The notes: generated from the sequence alone by a model not told the origin. Positions 53,361 to 63,406 are shown, counted from the first letter of the stretch. The stretch: 64,000 nucleotides of DNA from Nitrospira sp. (GCA_020846195.1 JADLEJ010000022.1:60687-124686); one strand, 5' to 3'. Made by a program: numbers and translations.

Positions 53361-54476
53361 CTAGCGAGGGGTGGGGGCTAGGCCGGATGCGACCTCAATC
53401 GTATCGATAATCCCACCCCCGAGCACTCGGTCTCCGTCATAAAATACGGCGGATTGCCCAGGACTGAGTGCTCGTTGCGGCTGGCTGAATTGGATCGTCA
53501 TCTGCCCCGCGGCGTGCGGAATTGTTGTGGCCGGTGCGGGAGGGGTGGCATACCGCACTTTGCAGTGAACGGAAGAGGGTGCGGTTAGGAGCTTTGGGTC
53601 GAGGATATTCAGGTCTTTTATGGTACAGGAAGAGCTGAGTAGGTGTTCTTCCGGTCCAAGGACTACGGTATTGGTGGTTAGCTGGACGCGCTGGACGTAG
53701 AGGCGCTGTCCTGTCGCAACTCCCAGCCCTCTTCGTTGCCCTGGGGTATAGAAGGGAATTCCTTCATGGGTGCCTAGGGAGGCCCCGGTTTCGTCTATGA
53801 AATGGCCTGGCGTGGCCTGAAGGTTCGGTTGTTCCTGAAGGAAGGTGCGATAATCGCCATGGCTCACAAAGCAGATTTCCTGGCTCTCTCTCATTTCTTC
53901 TTCCGGAAGCCCTAGAGCGGCAGCCTCTTTCCAGACGTCGGCCTTCTGCATTTGTCCTACGGGGAATAGCAATCGATTGAGCCAGGAGGCTTGGAGGCGA
54001 TAGAGAAAATAGCTTTGATCTTTGCGAGCATCGGCTCCTTTTATAAGGGAGAGGCGATCCTCGATTCGGTCGATGTGGGCGTAATGGCCTGTTGCCACAA
54101 ACGAAATGCCTTTTGAGTCTGCGAGCTCGATGAGCTGCCGGAGTTTCACTCGTTCGTTGCAGCGGACGCAGGGGTTGGGGGTTGTTCCACTGGTGTAGGC
54201 GGCAACAAAATCGTCAATAACCGCGGTACGGAACTGCGCGCGCGAATCGATGAGATCGTGCGGGATATTGAGTTGTTTCGCGACGTATCTCGCGATGCCA
54301 ACTTTGCAGCAGCCGCGCTCTTCCCAGCGCTTCGAGACCGCGACCTCTTCATTCTCATGTTCCCAGACCTGGAGGGTGACGCCGTAGACGTCGAATCCCT
54401 GCCGAGTCAGCAGGAGGGCGGCAACGGAGCTATCGACTCCTCCACTCATACCGAGGAGCACGGTTGGGCGTGACAT
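53361..54476 (-). CDS. mnmA: tRNA-specific 2-thiouridylase MnmA
   Basis: Adds sulfur to U34 of tRNA-Lys, -Glu and -Gln. 371 residues. Seen: PP-loop GMSGGVDSS at the N-terminus, the two catalytic Cys (NPCVRCNERVK and SQEICFV), and the C-terminal beta-barrel with KVRYATPP. Family-normal length. It is separate from the GTPase operon by about 200 bp with no gene. Confidence 0.97.
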   Translation of the reverse strand: MSRPTVLLGMSGGVDSSVAALLLTRQGFDVYGVTLQVWEHENEEVAVSKRWEERGCCKVGIARYVAKQLNIPHDLIDSRAQFRTAVIDDFVAAYTSGTTPNPCVRCNERVKLRQLIELADSKGISFVATGHYAHIDRIEDRLSLIKGADARKDQSYFLYRLQASWLNRLLFPVGQMQKADVWKEAAALGLPEEEMRESQEICFVSHGDYRTFLQEQPNLQATPGHFIDETGASLGTHEGIPFYTPGQRRGLGVATGQRLYVQRVQLTTNTVVLGPEEHLLSSSCTIKDLNILDPKLLTAPSSVHCKVRYATPPAPATTIPHAAGQMTIQFSQPQRALSPGQSAVFYDGDRVLGGGIIDTIEVASGLAPTPR

Positions 54477-54511
54477 AGTCCGGCTATTGTACTGTCTGGC
54501 TTGAGAAAGGG

Positions 54512-54955
54512 CTAGAGGTCGGGCGTGCGCATTTTACTGCGATGGAGAGTGAGGTCGTGGACATTCTTGGCCGATTGGGGATGTTCTTCGACCCAGCGAT
54601 GAGCGCCCATATCGCACATCCCATGGAAATGGGCTCCGTCTTCTATGGCAATGGCAGGAGTTCGGATATCTCCAATGAGGACGCCTTGTTTGAGAATTTG
54701 GATTCTTTCCGTGGCGGTGACGGTCCCATTAATCTTTCCACTGGTGAGTAGCGTGCCAGCGGAAATAATGCCTTTAATTACAGCGAATTCCCCTACGATT
54801 AACGTGCCCGTGGTATGTATTTCGCCTTCCAGCTTTCCATCGATGCGCACGGTGCCGTCAAAGTTTACGACGCCTTTGAACTCAACCCCTTTCCCGAGAA
54901 AAGTGAAATTGTCGTCGTCGGGGGGGGATGATTTCTTTTCGCCAATTGCCCACAT
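54512..54955 (-). CDS. Bactofilin
   Basis: 147 residues. Bactofilin (DUF583) cytoskeletal core: right-handed beta-helix with repeated GxxxG/I turns, FKGVVNFDGTVRIDGKLEGEIHTTGTLIVGE (about 25-55). Bactofilins polymerise without nucleotide and organise cell shape, stalks or chromosome-segregation proteins. Paralogue of the next gene; both lie just downstream of parB. Confidence 0.93.
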   Translation of the reverse strand: MWAIGEKKSSPPDDDNFTFLGKGVEFKGVVNFDGTVRIDGKLEGEIHTTGTLIVGEFAVIKGIISAGTLLTSGKINGTVTATERIQILKQGVLIGDIRTPAIAIEDGAHFHGMCDMGAHRWVEEHPQSAKNVHDLTLHRSKMRTPDL

Positions 54956-55046
54956 GCGATCAAAGGTCCTTCCAGGTACAGCGGGCTCACCGGGTGCCAG
55001 GGGTTCAGGACCCCGATGAGCGGATTGTATTGCGTGACCGGAAAAA

Positions 55047-55547
55047 TTAGCCGTTTATTCTTTTGATGCCGCCTTGGCCTGAGATGCCAACCGGGTGGAG
55101 AGGAGTCTCCCTGGAGACTTCTCGAATTCCTTGTGACATTTCGAGGGTCCCGTTAAAGAGCACGCCTTCTTCAATTGAAAGCATGGGGGTCTTGATGCCG
55201 CCATTGACAATGGCTGGGGCACGGAGCTTAATTTTTTCTTTCGCGACGACGTCGCCCGTGATTTTTCCTTTGCAGACGATGGTGCCGGCTGTCACTTTTG
55301 CCGTGATCACAGCCTCTTCCCCTACGAGAAGGACGCCCTCAGTATGAATTTCTCCGTCGAGGGTTCCGTCGATTCTAACGGTTCCGTTGTATGAGATCGT
55401 GCCCTTAAACTCAACACCTTTTCCGACAAAGGCACTGACGTCTTCTGAGGCTTCCTGACGGCCGAGATTAGAAGAAAGTGAGGTGTCTTCCGCTTCGACT
55501 TCTTCTGCCATCGTGCGTTTCCCGTCCTGCTTGTCTGATTTCCACAT
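55047..55547 (-). CDS. Bactofilin, second copy
   Basis: 166 residues, with an acidic unstructured N-terminal extension of about 35 residues (EEVEAEDTSL ...) before the beta-helix core (FKGTISYNGTVRIDGTLDGEIHTEG) and a short C-terminal tail. GAGGAGGAG precedes the ATG. The two copies are about 90 bp apart and likely co-transcribed; the different tails suggest distinct partners. Confidence 0.93.
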   Translation of the reverse strand: MWKSDKQDGKRTMAEEVEAEDTSLSSNLGRQEASEDVSAFVGKGVEFKGTISYNGTVRIDGTLDGEIHTEGVLLVGEEAVITAKVTAGTIVCKGKITGDVVAKEKIKLRAPAIVNGGIKTPMLSIEEGVLFNGTLEMSQGIREVSRETPLHPVGISGQGGIKRING

Positions 55548-55711
55548 AATCGATGCTCCTCCTCTGGCTTGGGGATAAAAGATGATGGGGTTAGCCTCTG
55601 TTAGTTGCTATATCGGACTGTCTGAAGAAGATATTTAGCGTTAGTTGAGAGAAAAGCAACTGATATGCCTTTTTCCGCATGCGTGAGTGACATGAGGAGG
55701 AGCGACTCTTG

Positions 55712-56560
55712 TTAGGAAAGGAGATTGTCGATAATGCCTTCAAGCTCCGGGTCGGAGTAATAATGGATGATGATTTTTCCGCCTTTTCTGGCCGCTTCGA
55801 TGGTGACGCGCGTCCCAAACCGTTTCTGCAGGCGTGATTCTACGTCGCTCCAATGTGATGGAGGCGTTGCTGCTTTTGGACGTTTTTTTGACGGGCTTGA
55901 TGTGGCAACAAGCCGTTCAGTTTCACGAACGGAAAGGGCACGGGCTGCAACAGTTTTCGCCACGCTGCATTGTCTCTCAGGGGTGTCCAGCGCAAGGAGG
56001 GCTTTGGCGTGTCCGGCTGAAAGGGTTCCGGACTCGACTAGGATCTGCACGTCGGGATGGAGGTTGAGCAGGCGTACGGAATTAGCCACGGATGACCGAT
56101 CGCAGCCGACCTTTTGTGCAATGCCCTCGTGAGTCAATTCGAATTCGTTCATCATTCTCGAATAGGCTCTGGCGGTTTCCATGGGATTGAGATCTTCGCG
56201 TTGGAGATTTTCAACGAGAGCGAAGAGAATCGCTTCTTGATCGGTGCAATTGCGCACGACAGCTTGGATGGTCTCGAGTCCAGCCTCTTTGGTGGCGCGC
56301 CATCGCCGCTCGCCTGATATGAGCTCGAAAATGCCGTCACCTTTTCGACGGACTAAAATTGGCTGAAGCAAACCGCTTTCTTTTATTGAAGCGGCGAGTT
56401 CCGCCAGCTCGGCAGGATGGAAGATTTGCCGAGGTTGATAGCGATTAGGCACAATCGCATCAATCCTGATCCGTTGAACATCTGCGGCATTGCTTTGGGC
56501 GGCCGGTTGGCCGTCAGATAGCAATGCGTCAAGCCCTCTACCTAGTGCTTTTTTCTCCAT
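55712..56560 (-). CDS. parB: Chromosome-partitioning protein ParB
   Basis: 282 residues. CTP-dependent sliding-clamp DNA-binding protein of the chromosome segregation system. Seen: N-terminal GRGLDALLS, the GERRWRATK CTP-binding box, a helix-turn-helix (LTHEGIAQKVGCDRSSVANSV) and a C-terminal dimerisation segment. The ATG chosen follows AAGGAG and overlaps parA by 23 bases; the longer open frame reads into parA. Binds the parS sites next to parA and rsmG. Confidence 0.96.
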   Translation of the reverse strand: MEKKALGRGLDALLSDGQPAAQSNAADVQRIRIDAIVPNRYQPRQIFHPAELAELAASIKESGLLQPILVRRKGDGIFELISGERRWRATKEAGLETIQAVVRNCTDQEAILFALVENLQREDLNPMETARAYSRMMNEFELTHEGIAQKVGCDRSSVANSVRLLNLHPDVQILVESGTLSAGHAKALLALDTPERQCSVAKTVAARALSVRETERLVATSSPSKKRPKAATPPSHWSDVESRLQKRFGTRVTIEAARKGGKIIIHYYSDPELEGIIDNLLS

Positions 56561-57314
56561 TGTCGAGAAACTCCTTCGCAAGTGAGAGATAGGCCTGTGA
56601 GCCCGATGAGGCCATATTATAGAGAATTCCTGGCCGGCCATAACTTGGGGCTTCAGCTAGTGTCACATTTCTTGGAATAACGGCTTGGTAGACTTTGTTC
56701 CCAAAATGGTTTCGGACTTGTTCGGATACCTGGCGCGCCAAAGTATTGCGCGCGTCAAACATGGTCAGCACGATCCCCTCTATGAAGAGATCGAGGTTGA
56801 TTGACCGCTTTACGCGCTCAATGCTGCCCATAAGCCGAGAAAGTCCTTCTAGCGCATAGTATTCGCATTGCACTGGAATGAGGACGGACTTTGCGGCAGC
56901 GAGAGCATTGATTGTAAGAATGCCGAGAGCTGGCGGGCAATCAAGTACGATGACATCGTATGCATTGTGCGCATTTTGTATTGCATCACGAAGGTGATGC
57001 TCTCTCCCATCAATATTAGCTAGCTCGATTTCGGCCCCTGCAAGATCGGCATTTGATGGCAATATAGATAACCCGGTAATGCTTGTTTTCTGAACGATAT
57101 TTTCAAAAATATCCTGTTTTATTATGCAGTTGTATATTGTTTTCTGTAATGATCGTGAGTCGATTCCAACTCCACTGGTTGCATTGCCCTGTGGGTCGAG
57201 GTCAACCAATAAAACAGATTTGCCTTGGAGCGCAATTGCTGCTGAAAGGTTTACGGATGTCGTTGTTTTTCCGACTCCTCCCTTTTGATTAGCAACTGCA
57301 ACTATCCTTGCCAT
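56538..57314 (-). CDS. parA: Chromosome-partitioning ATPase ParA (Soj)
   Basis: 258 residues. Deviant Walker A KGGVGKTTT with signature Lys, Walker A' DLDPQGNAT and Walker B VIVLDCPPAL, typical of chromosomal ParA/Soj. Drives segregation of ParB-bound origin regions. Its base composition is AT-rich compared with most of the window. Lies 58 bp after rsmG, with a parS palindrome in the gap. Confidence 0.96.
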   Translation of the reverse strand: MARIVAVANQKGGVGKTTTSVNLSAAIALQGKSVLLVDLDPQGNATSGVGIDSRSLQKTIYNCIIKQDIFENIVQKTSITGLSILPSNADLAGAEIELANIDGREHHLRDAIQNAHNAYDVIVLDCPPALGILTINALAAAKSVLIPVQCEYYALEGLSRLMGSIERVKRSINLDLFIEGIVLTMFDARNTLARQVSEQVRNHFGNKVYQAVIPRNVTLAEAPSYGRPGILYNMASSGSQAYLSLAKEFLDNGEKSTR

Positions 57315-57328
57315 TACTTACCTTTCCC

Positions 57329-57370
57329 ATTAATGAAATGCTGTTCCACGTGGAACAGCATTTCATTAAT
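57329..57370. other. parS site in a 42-bp perfect palindrome
   Basis: The 16-base core TGTTCCACGTGGAACA (57342-57357) matches the ParB-binding consensus TGTTnCACGTGnAACA. The symmetry extends perfectly outward to 21 bases per arm, through AATGAAATGC flanks. It sits in the gap between rsmG and parA and may also act as an RNA hairpin. Confidence 0.93.
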
Positions 57371-57372
57371 AT

Positions 57373-58032
57373 TCACGATGAAATAGAAATGCTCGTAATA
57401 ACTCTTGTTCCATACCCTATAGGAAGATCAAAAGAGTATTCATTTTCAACGACAGCGTTTGATCCAGTTCTCGATCTGTCAACAAAAGTTGAAAGAAATA
57501 AGAGTATTCTTCCGTTTTTACTCAATATGGTTTTTGATAAATCTATGATGAACTCAAATTTTATTCCTCTCGCAACAATATAGTTAGCTTGTTCTCGTCC
57601 TGTGAAGCTATTTGCGAATTTTTCCATTGATCCTTCAAAAATATCAACATCTTTGAGTCTCAATATCCCGGTGATATATCTCAGGAATGATGATTTTTTC
57701 TTTGATGGTTCGATGAGAACAAACCGCAGATCTGGCCGTAATATTTTTATTGGTATTCCTGGAAACCCTGCGCCTGTTCCAATATCAAAGACGAGACCCC
57801 CTGTCATGAAGCTTTCAGCTCTAATGGCAGCAATTGAATCGACGAAGTGCTTGACTACTATTTCCTCATCATCGACGATGCTTGTTAAATTCGTTGTCTT
57901 ATTCCACTCTTTAAGCTGCTCTAGATAGATCGTGAATTTGCTGATTTGATCAGCTGTCAGGCTAATCCCAATCGAAGAGGCTGATATTGATAGTACCGAT
58001 TGGATATCTATTCTTTGTTCCACGTGGAACAC
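57373..58032 (-). CDS. rsmG: 16S rRNA (guanine527-N7)-methyltransferase RsmG (GidB)
   Basis: 219 residues. Methylates G527 in the 530 loop of 16S rRNA using S-adenosylmethionine; the binding loop FDIGTGAGFPGIP is clear, and the N-terminal helical part and LKEWNKTTNLTS segment are typical. The start codon is a GTG and the first codons lie inside a parS site (FHVEQ), so the exact start is not certain. AT-rich, in line with parA and mnmG. Confidence 0.94.
   Translation of the reverse strand: MFHVEQRIDIQSVLSISASSIGISLTADQISKFTIYLEQLKEWNKTTNLTSIVDDEEIVVKHFVDSIAAIRAESFMTGGLVFDIGTGAGFPGIPIKILRPDLRFVLIEPSKKKSSFLRYITGILRLKDVDIFEGSMEKFANSFTGREQANYIVARGIKFEFIIDLSKTILSKNGRILLFLSTFVDRSRTGSNAVVENEYSFDLPIGYGTRVITSISISS
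58016..58031. other. parS site overlapping the rsmG start
   Basis: TGTTCCACGTGGAACA, identical to the other parS core, 674 bp away. The codons 2-6 of rsmG read through it. Confidence 0.9.
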
Positions 58033-58076
58033 ATACGTGATTGTAGTTGTGAGGTCAAGGGAAAGGTCTGAATGGT

Positions 58077-59975
58077 TTAGCGGTCTCGTAAAACTTCTGC
58101 TGGTTGCTGTCCTTGCCGTTTAAATTTTTCTATTGCAACGATGAGGAGTGAGATGGCCGCAGGGGTAACTCCTGCAATACGTGAGGCCTGTCCTATTGTT
58201 GCAGGTCTCACGCGTGAGAGTTTTTCGATAACTTCACTGGAGAATCCTGGAATAGCTCTATAATCGAATGCCGAAGGTATTGACTTCAGTTCGAGCCGCT
58301 TGAATTGTCCAATTTGCTGCAATTGTCTTCTTATATATCCTTCATATTTTATTTCCAATTCAACTTCATCGATAATTTCGTCGCTTTCAATTGGTAAACC
58401 ACTAAACTTCATCAAGAGATCTCGATAGGAGTTCTCCTGCCTTTTGAGCAGCTGTGCAAATGTTTGAGACGAGTAGCGATTATCAATGGTTGCCCAATTC
58501 AGTTGTGCGCAAATTTCATCGGTGATTATTGGTCTAGTTGTGCTGAGCCGACTAATTTCACTGGCAATACCGTCTCGTTTATTGAGGAGTCGATCGTAGT
58601 TATGCTGTGAAACCAGTCCTGTCTGATAGCCGATATCCATTAATCGTAGATCGGCATTCCCATGTCTTAGAAGGAGACGGTATTCGGCTCGCGATGTAAA
58701 CATGCGATATGGTTCGCGCGCATCCTTCGTAATCAAGTCGTCTATGAGTACACCGATGTAGGCTTGTGATCGATCAAGAATGAGTGGCTCCAATCCTCGA
58801 ATTTTCAACACAGCGTTGATTCCAGCCATGATTCCTTGAGCCGCCGCTTCTTCATACCCAGATGTCCCATTGATCTGACCAGCATGATAGAGCCCTGAAA
58901 CATATTTGGTTTCAAGTGTTGGATGGAGTTGGCGTGGGGGGAAATAGTCGTACTCAATCGCGTAGCCAGGCTTGAGCATTTTAGCCTGTTCAAGTCCTGG
59001 AATAGTGCGAAGTATTTCACTCTGGACATCGACCGGAAGGCTTGTTGAGATACCATTTGGATAAAACTCTTTTGTATCAATGCCTTCTGGCTCAATGAAT
59101 ATCTGATGTCGCTCTCGTTCAGCAAAACGTACAACCTTGTCTTCGATTGAAGGGCAGTAGCGTGGGCCAATAGAATCGATGACGCCGCTATAGAGAGGGG
59201 AGCGATCGAGATTTTCTCGGATGATGTCGTGGGTTTGGCTATTTGTATACGTTAAATGGCAAGGAAGTTGAGGCGTTGTAATGCGATCTGTCCGATGGGA
59301 AAACGGCGTAGGGGGATTGTCCCCAGGCTGCGGAATCATGACGGAGAAATCAATAGAATCCCGATCAAGGCGCGGTGGAGTGCCGGTTTTCAGTCGGCCC
59401 AGTTCGAACCCCAAGTCACGCATGCAATCGGAAAGGTGCTCAGCGGAGGCTTCTCCGGCGCGTCCTGCTGGAAAGTGGTTCAAGCCAATGTGGATAAGTC
59501 CCTTAAGGAAAGTACCCGATGTAAGTACTACTGCGCGTGCAGTGACGGTTGCTCCATCTCCTGTCAGCACGCCAGTTACGCATGGCCCTGAAGTGAGGAG
59601 TCGATCGACAGTGCCTTCGCGAATCGTAAGGCCTGGCTCAGCGGCCAACGTCTGCTGCATGGCCAGGCGATACAGCTTTTTGTCGCATTGCGCGCGCAAC
59701 GCTCTGACTGCCGGCCCCTTGCTGGTATTGATGAATCTAAATTGAATGCCGGCTCGATCTGTGTTCCTGCCCATCTCTCCGCCAAGGGCATCGATTTCTT
59801 TTACTAGGTGGCCTTTGGCGATTCCCCCAACTGCGGGGTTGCAGGACATCTGAGCGATTCGATCCTTGTCCATGGTCAGCAACAGAGTGCGTGCGCCCAT
59901 GCGAGCTGCAGCGAGCGCGGCTTCGCATCCCGCATGCCCGCCGCCTACTACGATCACGTCAAATATCGGATCCAT
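58077..59975 (-). CDS. mnmG: tRNA uridine-5-carboxymethylaminomethyl modification enzyme MnmG (GidA)
   Basis: 632 residues. FAD-dependent partner of MnmE in installing the cmnm5 group on U34. The N-terminal dinucleotide-binding motif [17 protein letters not shown] is present, together with the conserved Cys-containing core near [11 protein letters not shown] and a C-terminal helical domain. Family-normal length. The 5' half has normal GC while the 3' part becomes AT-rich. Confidence 0.97.
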   Translation of the reverse strand: MDPIFDVIVVGGGHAGCEAALAAARMGARTLLLTMDKDRIAQMSCNPAVGGIAKGHLVKEIDALGGEMGRNTDRAGIQFRFINTSKGPAVRALRAQCDKKLYRLAMQQTLAAEPGLTIREGTVDRLLTSGPCVTGVLTGDGATVTARAVVLTSGTFLKGLIHIGLNHFPAGRAGEASAEHLSDCMRDLGFELGRLKTGTPPRLDRDSIDFSVMIPQPGDNPPTPFSHRTDRITTPQLPCHLTYTNSQTHDIIRENLDRSPLYSGVIDSIGPRYCPSIEDKVVRFAERERHQIFIEPEGIDTKEFYPNGISTSLPVDVQSEILRTIPGLEQAKMLKPGYAIEYDYFPPRQLHPTLETKYVSGLYHAGQINGTSGYEEAAAQGIMAGINAVLKIRGLEPLILDRSQAYIGVLIDDLITKDAREPYRMFTSRAEYRLLLRHGNADLRLMDIGYQTGLVSQHNYDRLLNKRDGIASEISRLSTTRPIITDEICAQLNWATIDNRYSSQTFAQLLKRQENSYRDLLMKFSGLPIESDEIIDEVELEIKYEGYIRRQLQQIGQFKRLELKSIPSAFDYRAIPGFSSEVIEKLSRVRPATIGQASRIAGVTPAAISLLIVAIEKFKRQGQQPAEVLRDR

Positions 59976-59985
59976 AAATCACCCG

Positions 59986-61419
59986 TTATTTTCCGATGCA
60001 GAACTGAGAAAAAATTTGATGGAGCACCTCATCCGAGGTAATAGCTCCGGTAATTTCACCAAGCGTATCGGCGGCACCCCGAAGATCTACCGCCACGCAT
60101 TCCGAATGTGTGCCCGCCTCGATGGAGGCAAGGGCCTGCGCCAGATAATCGCGGCATCTGAGAAGGATCTCCTGATGCCGGACATTTGTAATCGCGACAC
60201 TTTCAGATGGCTCACTGCTGCGAAGTCCAACCTTGTCCTTGATGGCCTTTCGCAATGGTCCGAGGCCTTCATCTGTCACGGTCGATATTGGCAAGGGGAC
60301 TATACCCTGCGGTAAAGCGACGTGATGAGGCAATGCTGGTATCTGGTCAGGAGGGAGCAAGTCGACTTTGTTCAGAACAATAATCGCGTTTGCCCCATCG
60401 AGCACGGGGATATTCAATATTGAAGCGGTCTGCGCCAGATCAGTGGCGTCAACTACGATAATAAGAAGGTCGGCGTCACGCACCGCTTCTTCCGTGCGGC
60501 GCATCCCTTCTCGCTCAATGGCGTCCGAGGTTTCCCGTAATCCGGCTGTGTCGACGAGAGACAGCGCATATCCGTCTAAATGGACCGTCTCTTCGATCAG
60601 GTCGCGAGTGGTTCCGGGAGTATTCGTCACGATGGCTCGATTCTCTCGCAGTAATCTATTCAATAAACTCGACTTGCCGACATTGGGCCGCCCTACAATG
60701 ACAACCCGTGCTCCGTCCCTCAGTATACGGCCGGTCCTTGCTGAATTCAGAGCGGCGTCGATTACATCCGCGGTCTCTCGTAACACCGTCTTCAATTCGT
60801 TTCGGTCAACGAATTCGATATCTTCTTCGGCAAAGTCGATTCCCGCTTCAAGATGCGCTAGCACAGCCAAGAGCCGGGATCTCAATCGATCGACTTCCCG
60901 TTTGAGATCTCCCCGAAGGTGACGCTGCGCGATCGCTAAGCTTTGCTCGGACGTGGCCCGGATTGTCGCGAGAACGCCTTCAGCCTGGGATAAATCCAGG
61001 CGGCCATTTAAAAAAGCCCGCTTGGTAAATTCTCCAGGCATTGCGAGGCGGCATCCTGCCTGAAGGCAAGATTCGGAAATCATGGCCAATATCGTCTGAT
61101 TTCCGTGCGCATGAATTTCGAGGACATCCTCCGCCGTATACGAGCGCGGAGCTTTCATGTAAACCACCAGCGCCTGATCGATGGGAGTTTGGAAATGCAA
61201 CGCTGCGCCAGTCGCGGAAGCATCCGCTCGTAAAATGTCGGCAAGCTGGAGGCGATGCGGCTCTAGTGCGCTCAGAGGAATTCCCGAACGAAGGCGAATA
61301 AATCGGCTGGCGATTAGGAGCGTGTCAGGGCCGCTGATACGGATGATTCCAATCCCGCCTTCGCCTACCGGGGTAGCGACAGCGCAGATCGTATCTCCTG
61401 ACCCTCCGGCACTTAGCAT
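59986..61419 (-). CDS. mnmE: tRNA modification GTPase MnmE (TrmE)
   Basis: 477 residues. Three-part protein: N-terminal tetrahydrofolate-binding domain, helical domain and inserted G domain with P-loop GRPNVGKSSLLN, the K-loop/switch region TTRDLIEETV, DTAGLRE and NKVD. The C-terminal CIGK motif with the catalytic Cys is the last four residues. Acts with MnmG; the genes are adjacent (10-bp gap). Confidence 0.97.
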   Translation of the reverse strand: MLSAGGSGDTICAVATPVGEGGIGIIRISGPDTLLIASRFIRLRSGIPLSALEPHRLQLADILRADASATGAALHFQTPIDQALVVYMKAPRSYTAEDVLEIHAHGNQTILAMISESCLQAGCRLAMPGEFTKRAFLNGRLDLSQAEGVLATIRATSEQSLAIAQRHLRGDLKREVDRLRSRLLAVLAHLEAGIDFAEEDIEFVDRNELKTVLRETADVIDAALNSARTGRILRDGARVVIVGRPNVGKSSLLNRLLRENRAIVTNTPGTTRDLIEETVHLDGYALSLVDTAGLRETSDAIEREGMRRTEEAVRDADLLIIVVDATDLAQTASILNIPVLDGANAIIVLNKVDLLPPDQIPALPHHVALPQGIVPLPISTVTDEGLGPLRKAIKDKVGLRSSEPSESVAITNVRHQEILLRCRDYLAQALASIEAGTHSECVAVDLRGAADTLGEITGAITSDEVLHQIFSQFCIGK

Positions 61420-61491
61420 GGTCGCGCTCTATCGTCGATGCCATCCCTGGCTGGTTGCGGAGCGAATGGCCATTTTAAAAGTCCCGCCGGT

Positions 61492-63162
61492 TCAAATAAC
61501 CGGTTTGTTCGCAAAAATTACGCGATCGGTAATGATCTGCTGAGAAATGGTGAGCACATTATTTGTGAGCCAGTACAATACGAGACCCGCCGGGAAGTTG
61601 ATAAACAGAAAGGTCATGAACGCCGGAAGCATCAACATGATCTTCGCTTGAGTCGGATCCATCGTGGTCGGCGTGATTTTTTGCTGTATTACCATTGTGA
61701 CGCCCATAATGATCGGCAGCACATAATAAGGGTCTTGTACGGACAGATCGGTAATCCAAGCCATGAAGGGCGCCTGGCGCAGGTCGATGGTCATGTAGAG
61801 AATGTTGAACAGCGCCACAAAGACCGGCATCTGCAAGACCATCGGGAGGCATCCCCCGACAGGATTCACCTTATGGTCGCGATAGAGCTTAATCAACTCC
61901 TTGTTCAGCCGGTCTCGATCTTCCTTGAACTTTTCTTGAATCGCCAAGACCTTCGGCTGAATGACCTGCATTTGCTTCATGGATTTGTAGCTCTTGTACT
62001 GAAGCGGCACAAAGAGGACCTTCAGCATCATCGTGAGCAAAATGATGGTCACGCCATAGTTATGGGTATAGTCGTTGATGAAGCGAAGGACATAGAAAAT
62101 CGGCTTGGCCACAGCCTTCACAACGCTCCAGCTGCCGAAAACAAACCAGCCGAAATCGATCGTGTCTTCGATGCCAATGTGCATGGCCGCGAGGGAGTCG
62201 TACTCTTTAGGGCCGGCGTAGAGCTGAAGGTTCAATGGAGAGCCGGACGGCTGGGCTGAAAAGCGCACCCCAGCCGAAAGCAGTTTGTCGCCTTCTTTCT
62301 TGACCACGGTGGACGAGGCCTGCTTCGGGATCAATACGGCAAGGAAGTATTTATCCTGCAGCGCGAGCCAATGCACGGCGCCTTTGCGCTCGACTTCAGA
62401 GTCGGGCGCGTCTTTATCGACCTTTTCATCGACGAAGGAGGCTGAGCCGATTTGCCCGATCAAACCATCGCCCCATTCTACGATGCCGAAATTCGTTCCT
62501 AAGCCAACCGTGAGGTCGCCATCCAATCCAGTCGTTCGAATCGCAATGTCGACCAGGTAGCTGTCGGCATGGAACGTCAGAATTTTCTCAAGCAACAGGT
62601 TTTTCGATTCATCGCGAAACTGAAATGTGATGTGGCCGAGCGGATGCGCGCTATCGAGAGTGGAGAAGTCCTGCGACACGGTGTAGAGCCCGTGACTCAA
62701 TGTCTTGGTCAATTCGGCATCGGTTGTCACGACGGTGAAGGGCCCGGCAAACTTCGATCCCTGCCTGACCAATTGCACCGGTGCCGCATCGGTCGCGGTC
62801 TGTTGATATCGCTTCAGTTCCCAACTTGTCAGCACCGCGCCGCGAGTCGAGATTTTTGCACGATACAGATCGGTCTCAATGCTTACCACCTCTTCCGTTG
62901 GAGTGAGCGGAGATGCTGATCCGTCAAGCCCCTGAGAGGACGGTTGATTTTGCCCAGGCGCCTGCGCCGCGTTCGGACTAGGCGTGGTCGATACTAGGGT
63001 CGATTCGGTCGGCGAGGGCATCTGGTCCGTCTCGGATGCCACAGACGCTTCTTGTGTGGACGGAGACTGAGGGAGCCAGCCCATCTCTTTCAGCGCATAA
63101 TCGTATCCGAAAATAATCGTCAGCGACAACACCAGGAAAACGATGACCCGTTTCTCCATCAT
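61492..63162 (-). CDS. yidC: Membrane protein insertase YidC
   Basis: 556 residues. N-terminal membrane anchor, a large periplasmic beta-domain (about 80-330, after a Ser/Thr/Pro-rich linker) and five C-terminal helices of the YidC/Oxa1 core, with the conserved Arg in the hydrophilic groove and MQVIQPKVLAIQEKFKEDRD cytoplasmic hairpin. The long linker (about 30-95) is disorder-rich. Downstream of yidD and rnpA, as in most bacteria. No jag gene follows. Confidence 0.96.
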   Translation of the reverse strand: MMEKRVIVFLVLSLTIIFGYDYALKEMGWLPQSPSTQEASVASETDQMPSPTESTLVSTTPSPNAAQAPGQNQPSSQGLDGSASPLTPTEEVVSIETDLYRAKISTRGAVLTSWELKRYQQTATDAAPVQLVRQGSKFAGPFTVVTTDAELTKTLSHGLYTVSQDFSTLDSAHPLGHITFQFRDESKNLLLEKILTFHADSYLVDIAIRTTGLDGDLTVGLGTNFGIVEWGDGLIGQIGSASFVDEKVDKDAPDSEVERKGAVHWLALQDKYFLAVLIPKQASSTVVKKEGDKLLSAGVRFSAQPSGSPLNLQLYAGPKEYDSLAAMHIGIEDTIDFGWFVFGSWSVVKAVAKPIFYVLRFINDYTHNYGVTIILLTMMLKVLFVPLQYKSYKSMKQMQVIQPKVLAIQEKFKEDRDRLNKELIKLYRDHKVNPVGGCLPMVLQMPVFVALFNILYMTIDLRQAPFMAWITDLSVQDPYYVLPIIMGVTMVIQQKITPTTMDPTQAKIMLMLPAFMTFLFINFPAGLVLYWLTNNVLTISQQIITDRVIFANKPVI

Positions 63163-63193
63163 CTAGATCTGTACTTTCTTCAATAGCGTTGAA

Positions 63194-63406
63194 TTACTTT
63201 TTAACCGGGTCGAACCCGCCGGCATGAAAGGGGTGGCATTTGAGCAAGCGGATCAAGGCCAGTCCCAGGCCCTCCACGCAGCCTCGTTGGCGTATGGCAT
63301 CCATGGCGTATTGAGAGCAGGTTGGATCAAACCGGCATGCCGGGCCTAACCAGGGTGAGATCACATATCGGTAGCCTTGAATCAGCCCTAAGAGAAGCCT
63401 GCGCAT
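63194..63406 (-). CDS. yidD: Membrane protein insertion efficiency factor YidD
   Basis: 70 residues; family signature [28 protein letters not shown] spans most of the N-terminal half (only parts are quoted elsewhere), with the three conserved Cys-region residues and the C-terminal [11 protein letters not shown]. Acts near YidC at the inner-membrane face. Overlap with neighbours is minimal: one base to rnpA. Confidence 0.95.
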   Translation of the reverse strand: MRRLLLGLIQGYRYVISPWLGPACRFDPTCSQYAMDAIRQRGCVEGLGLALIRLLKCHPFHAGGFDPVKK

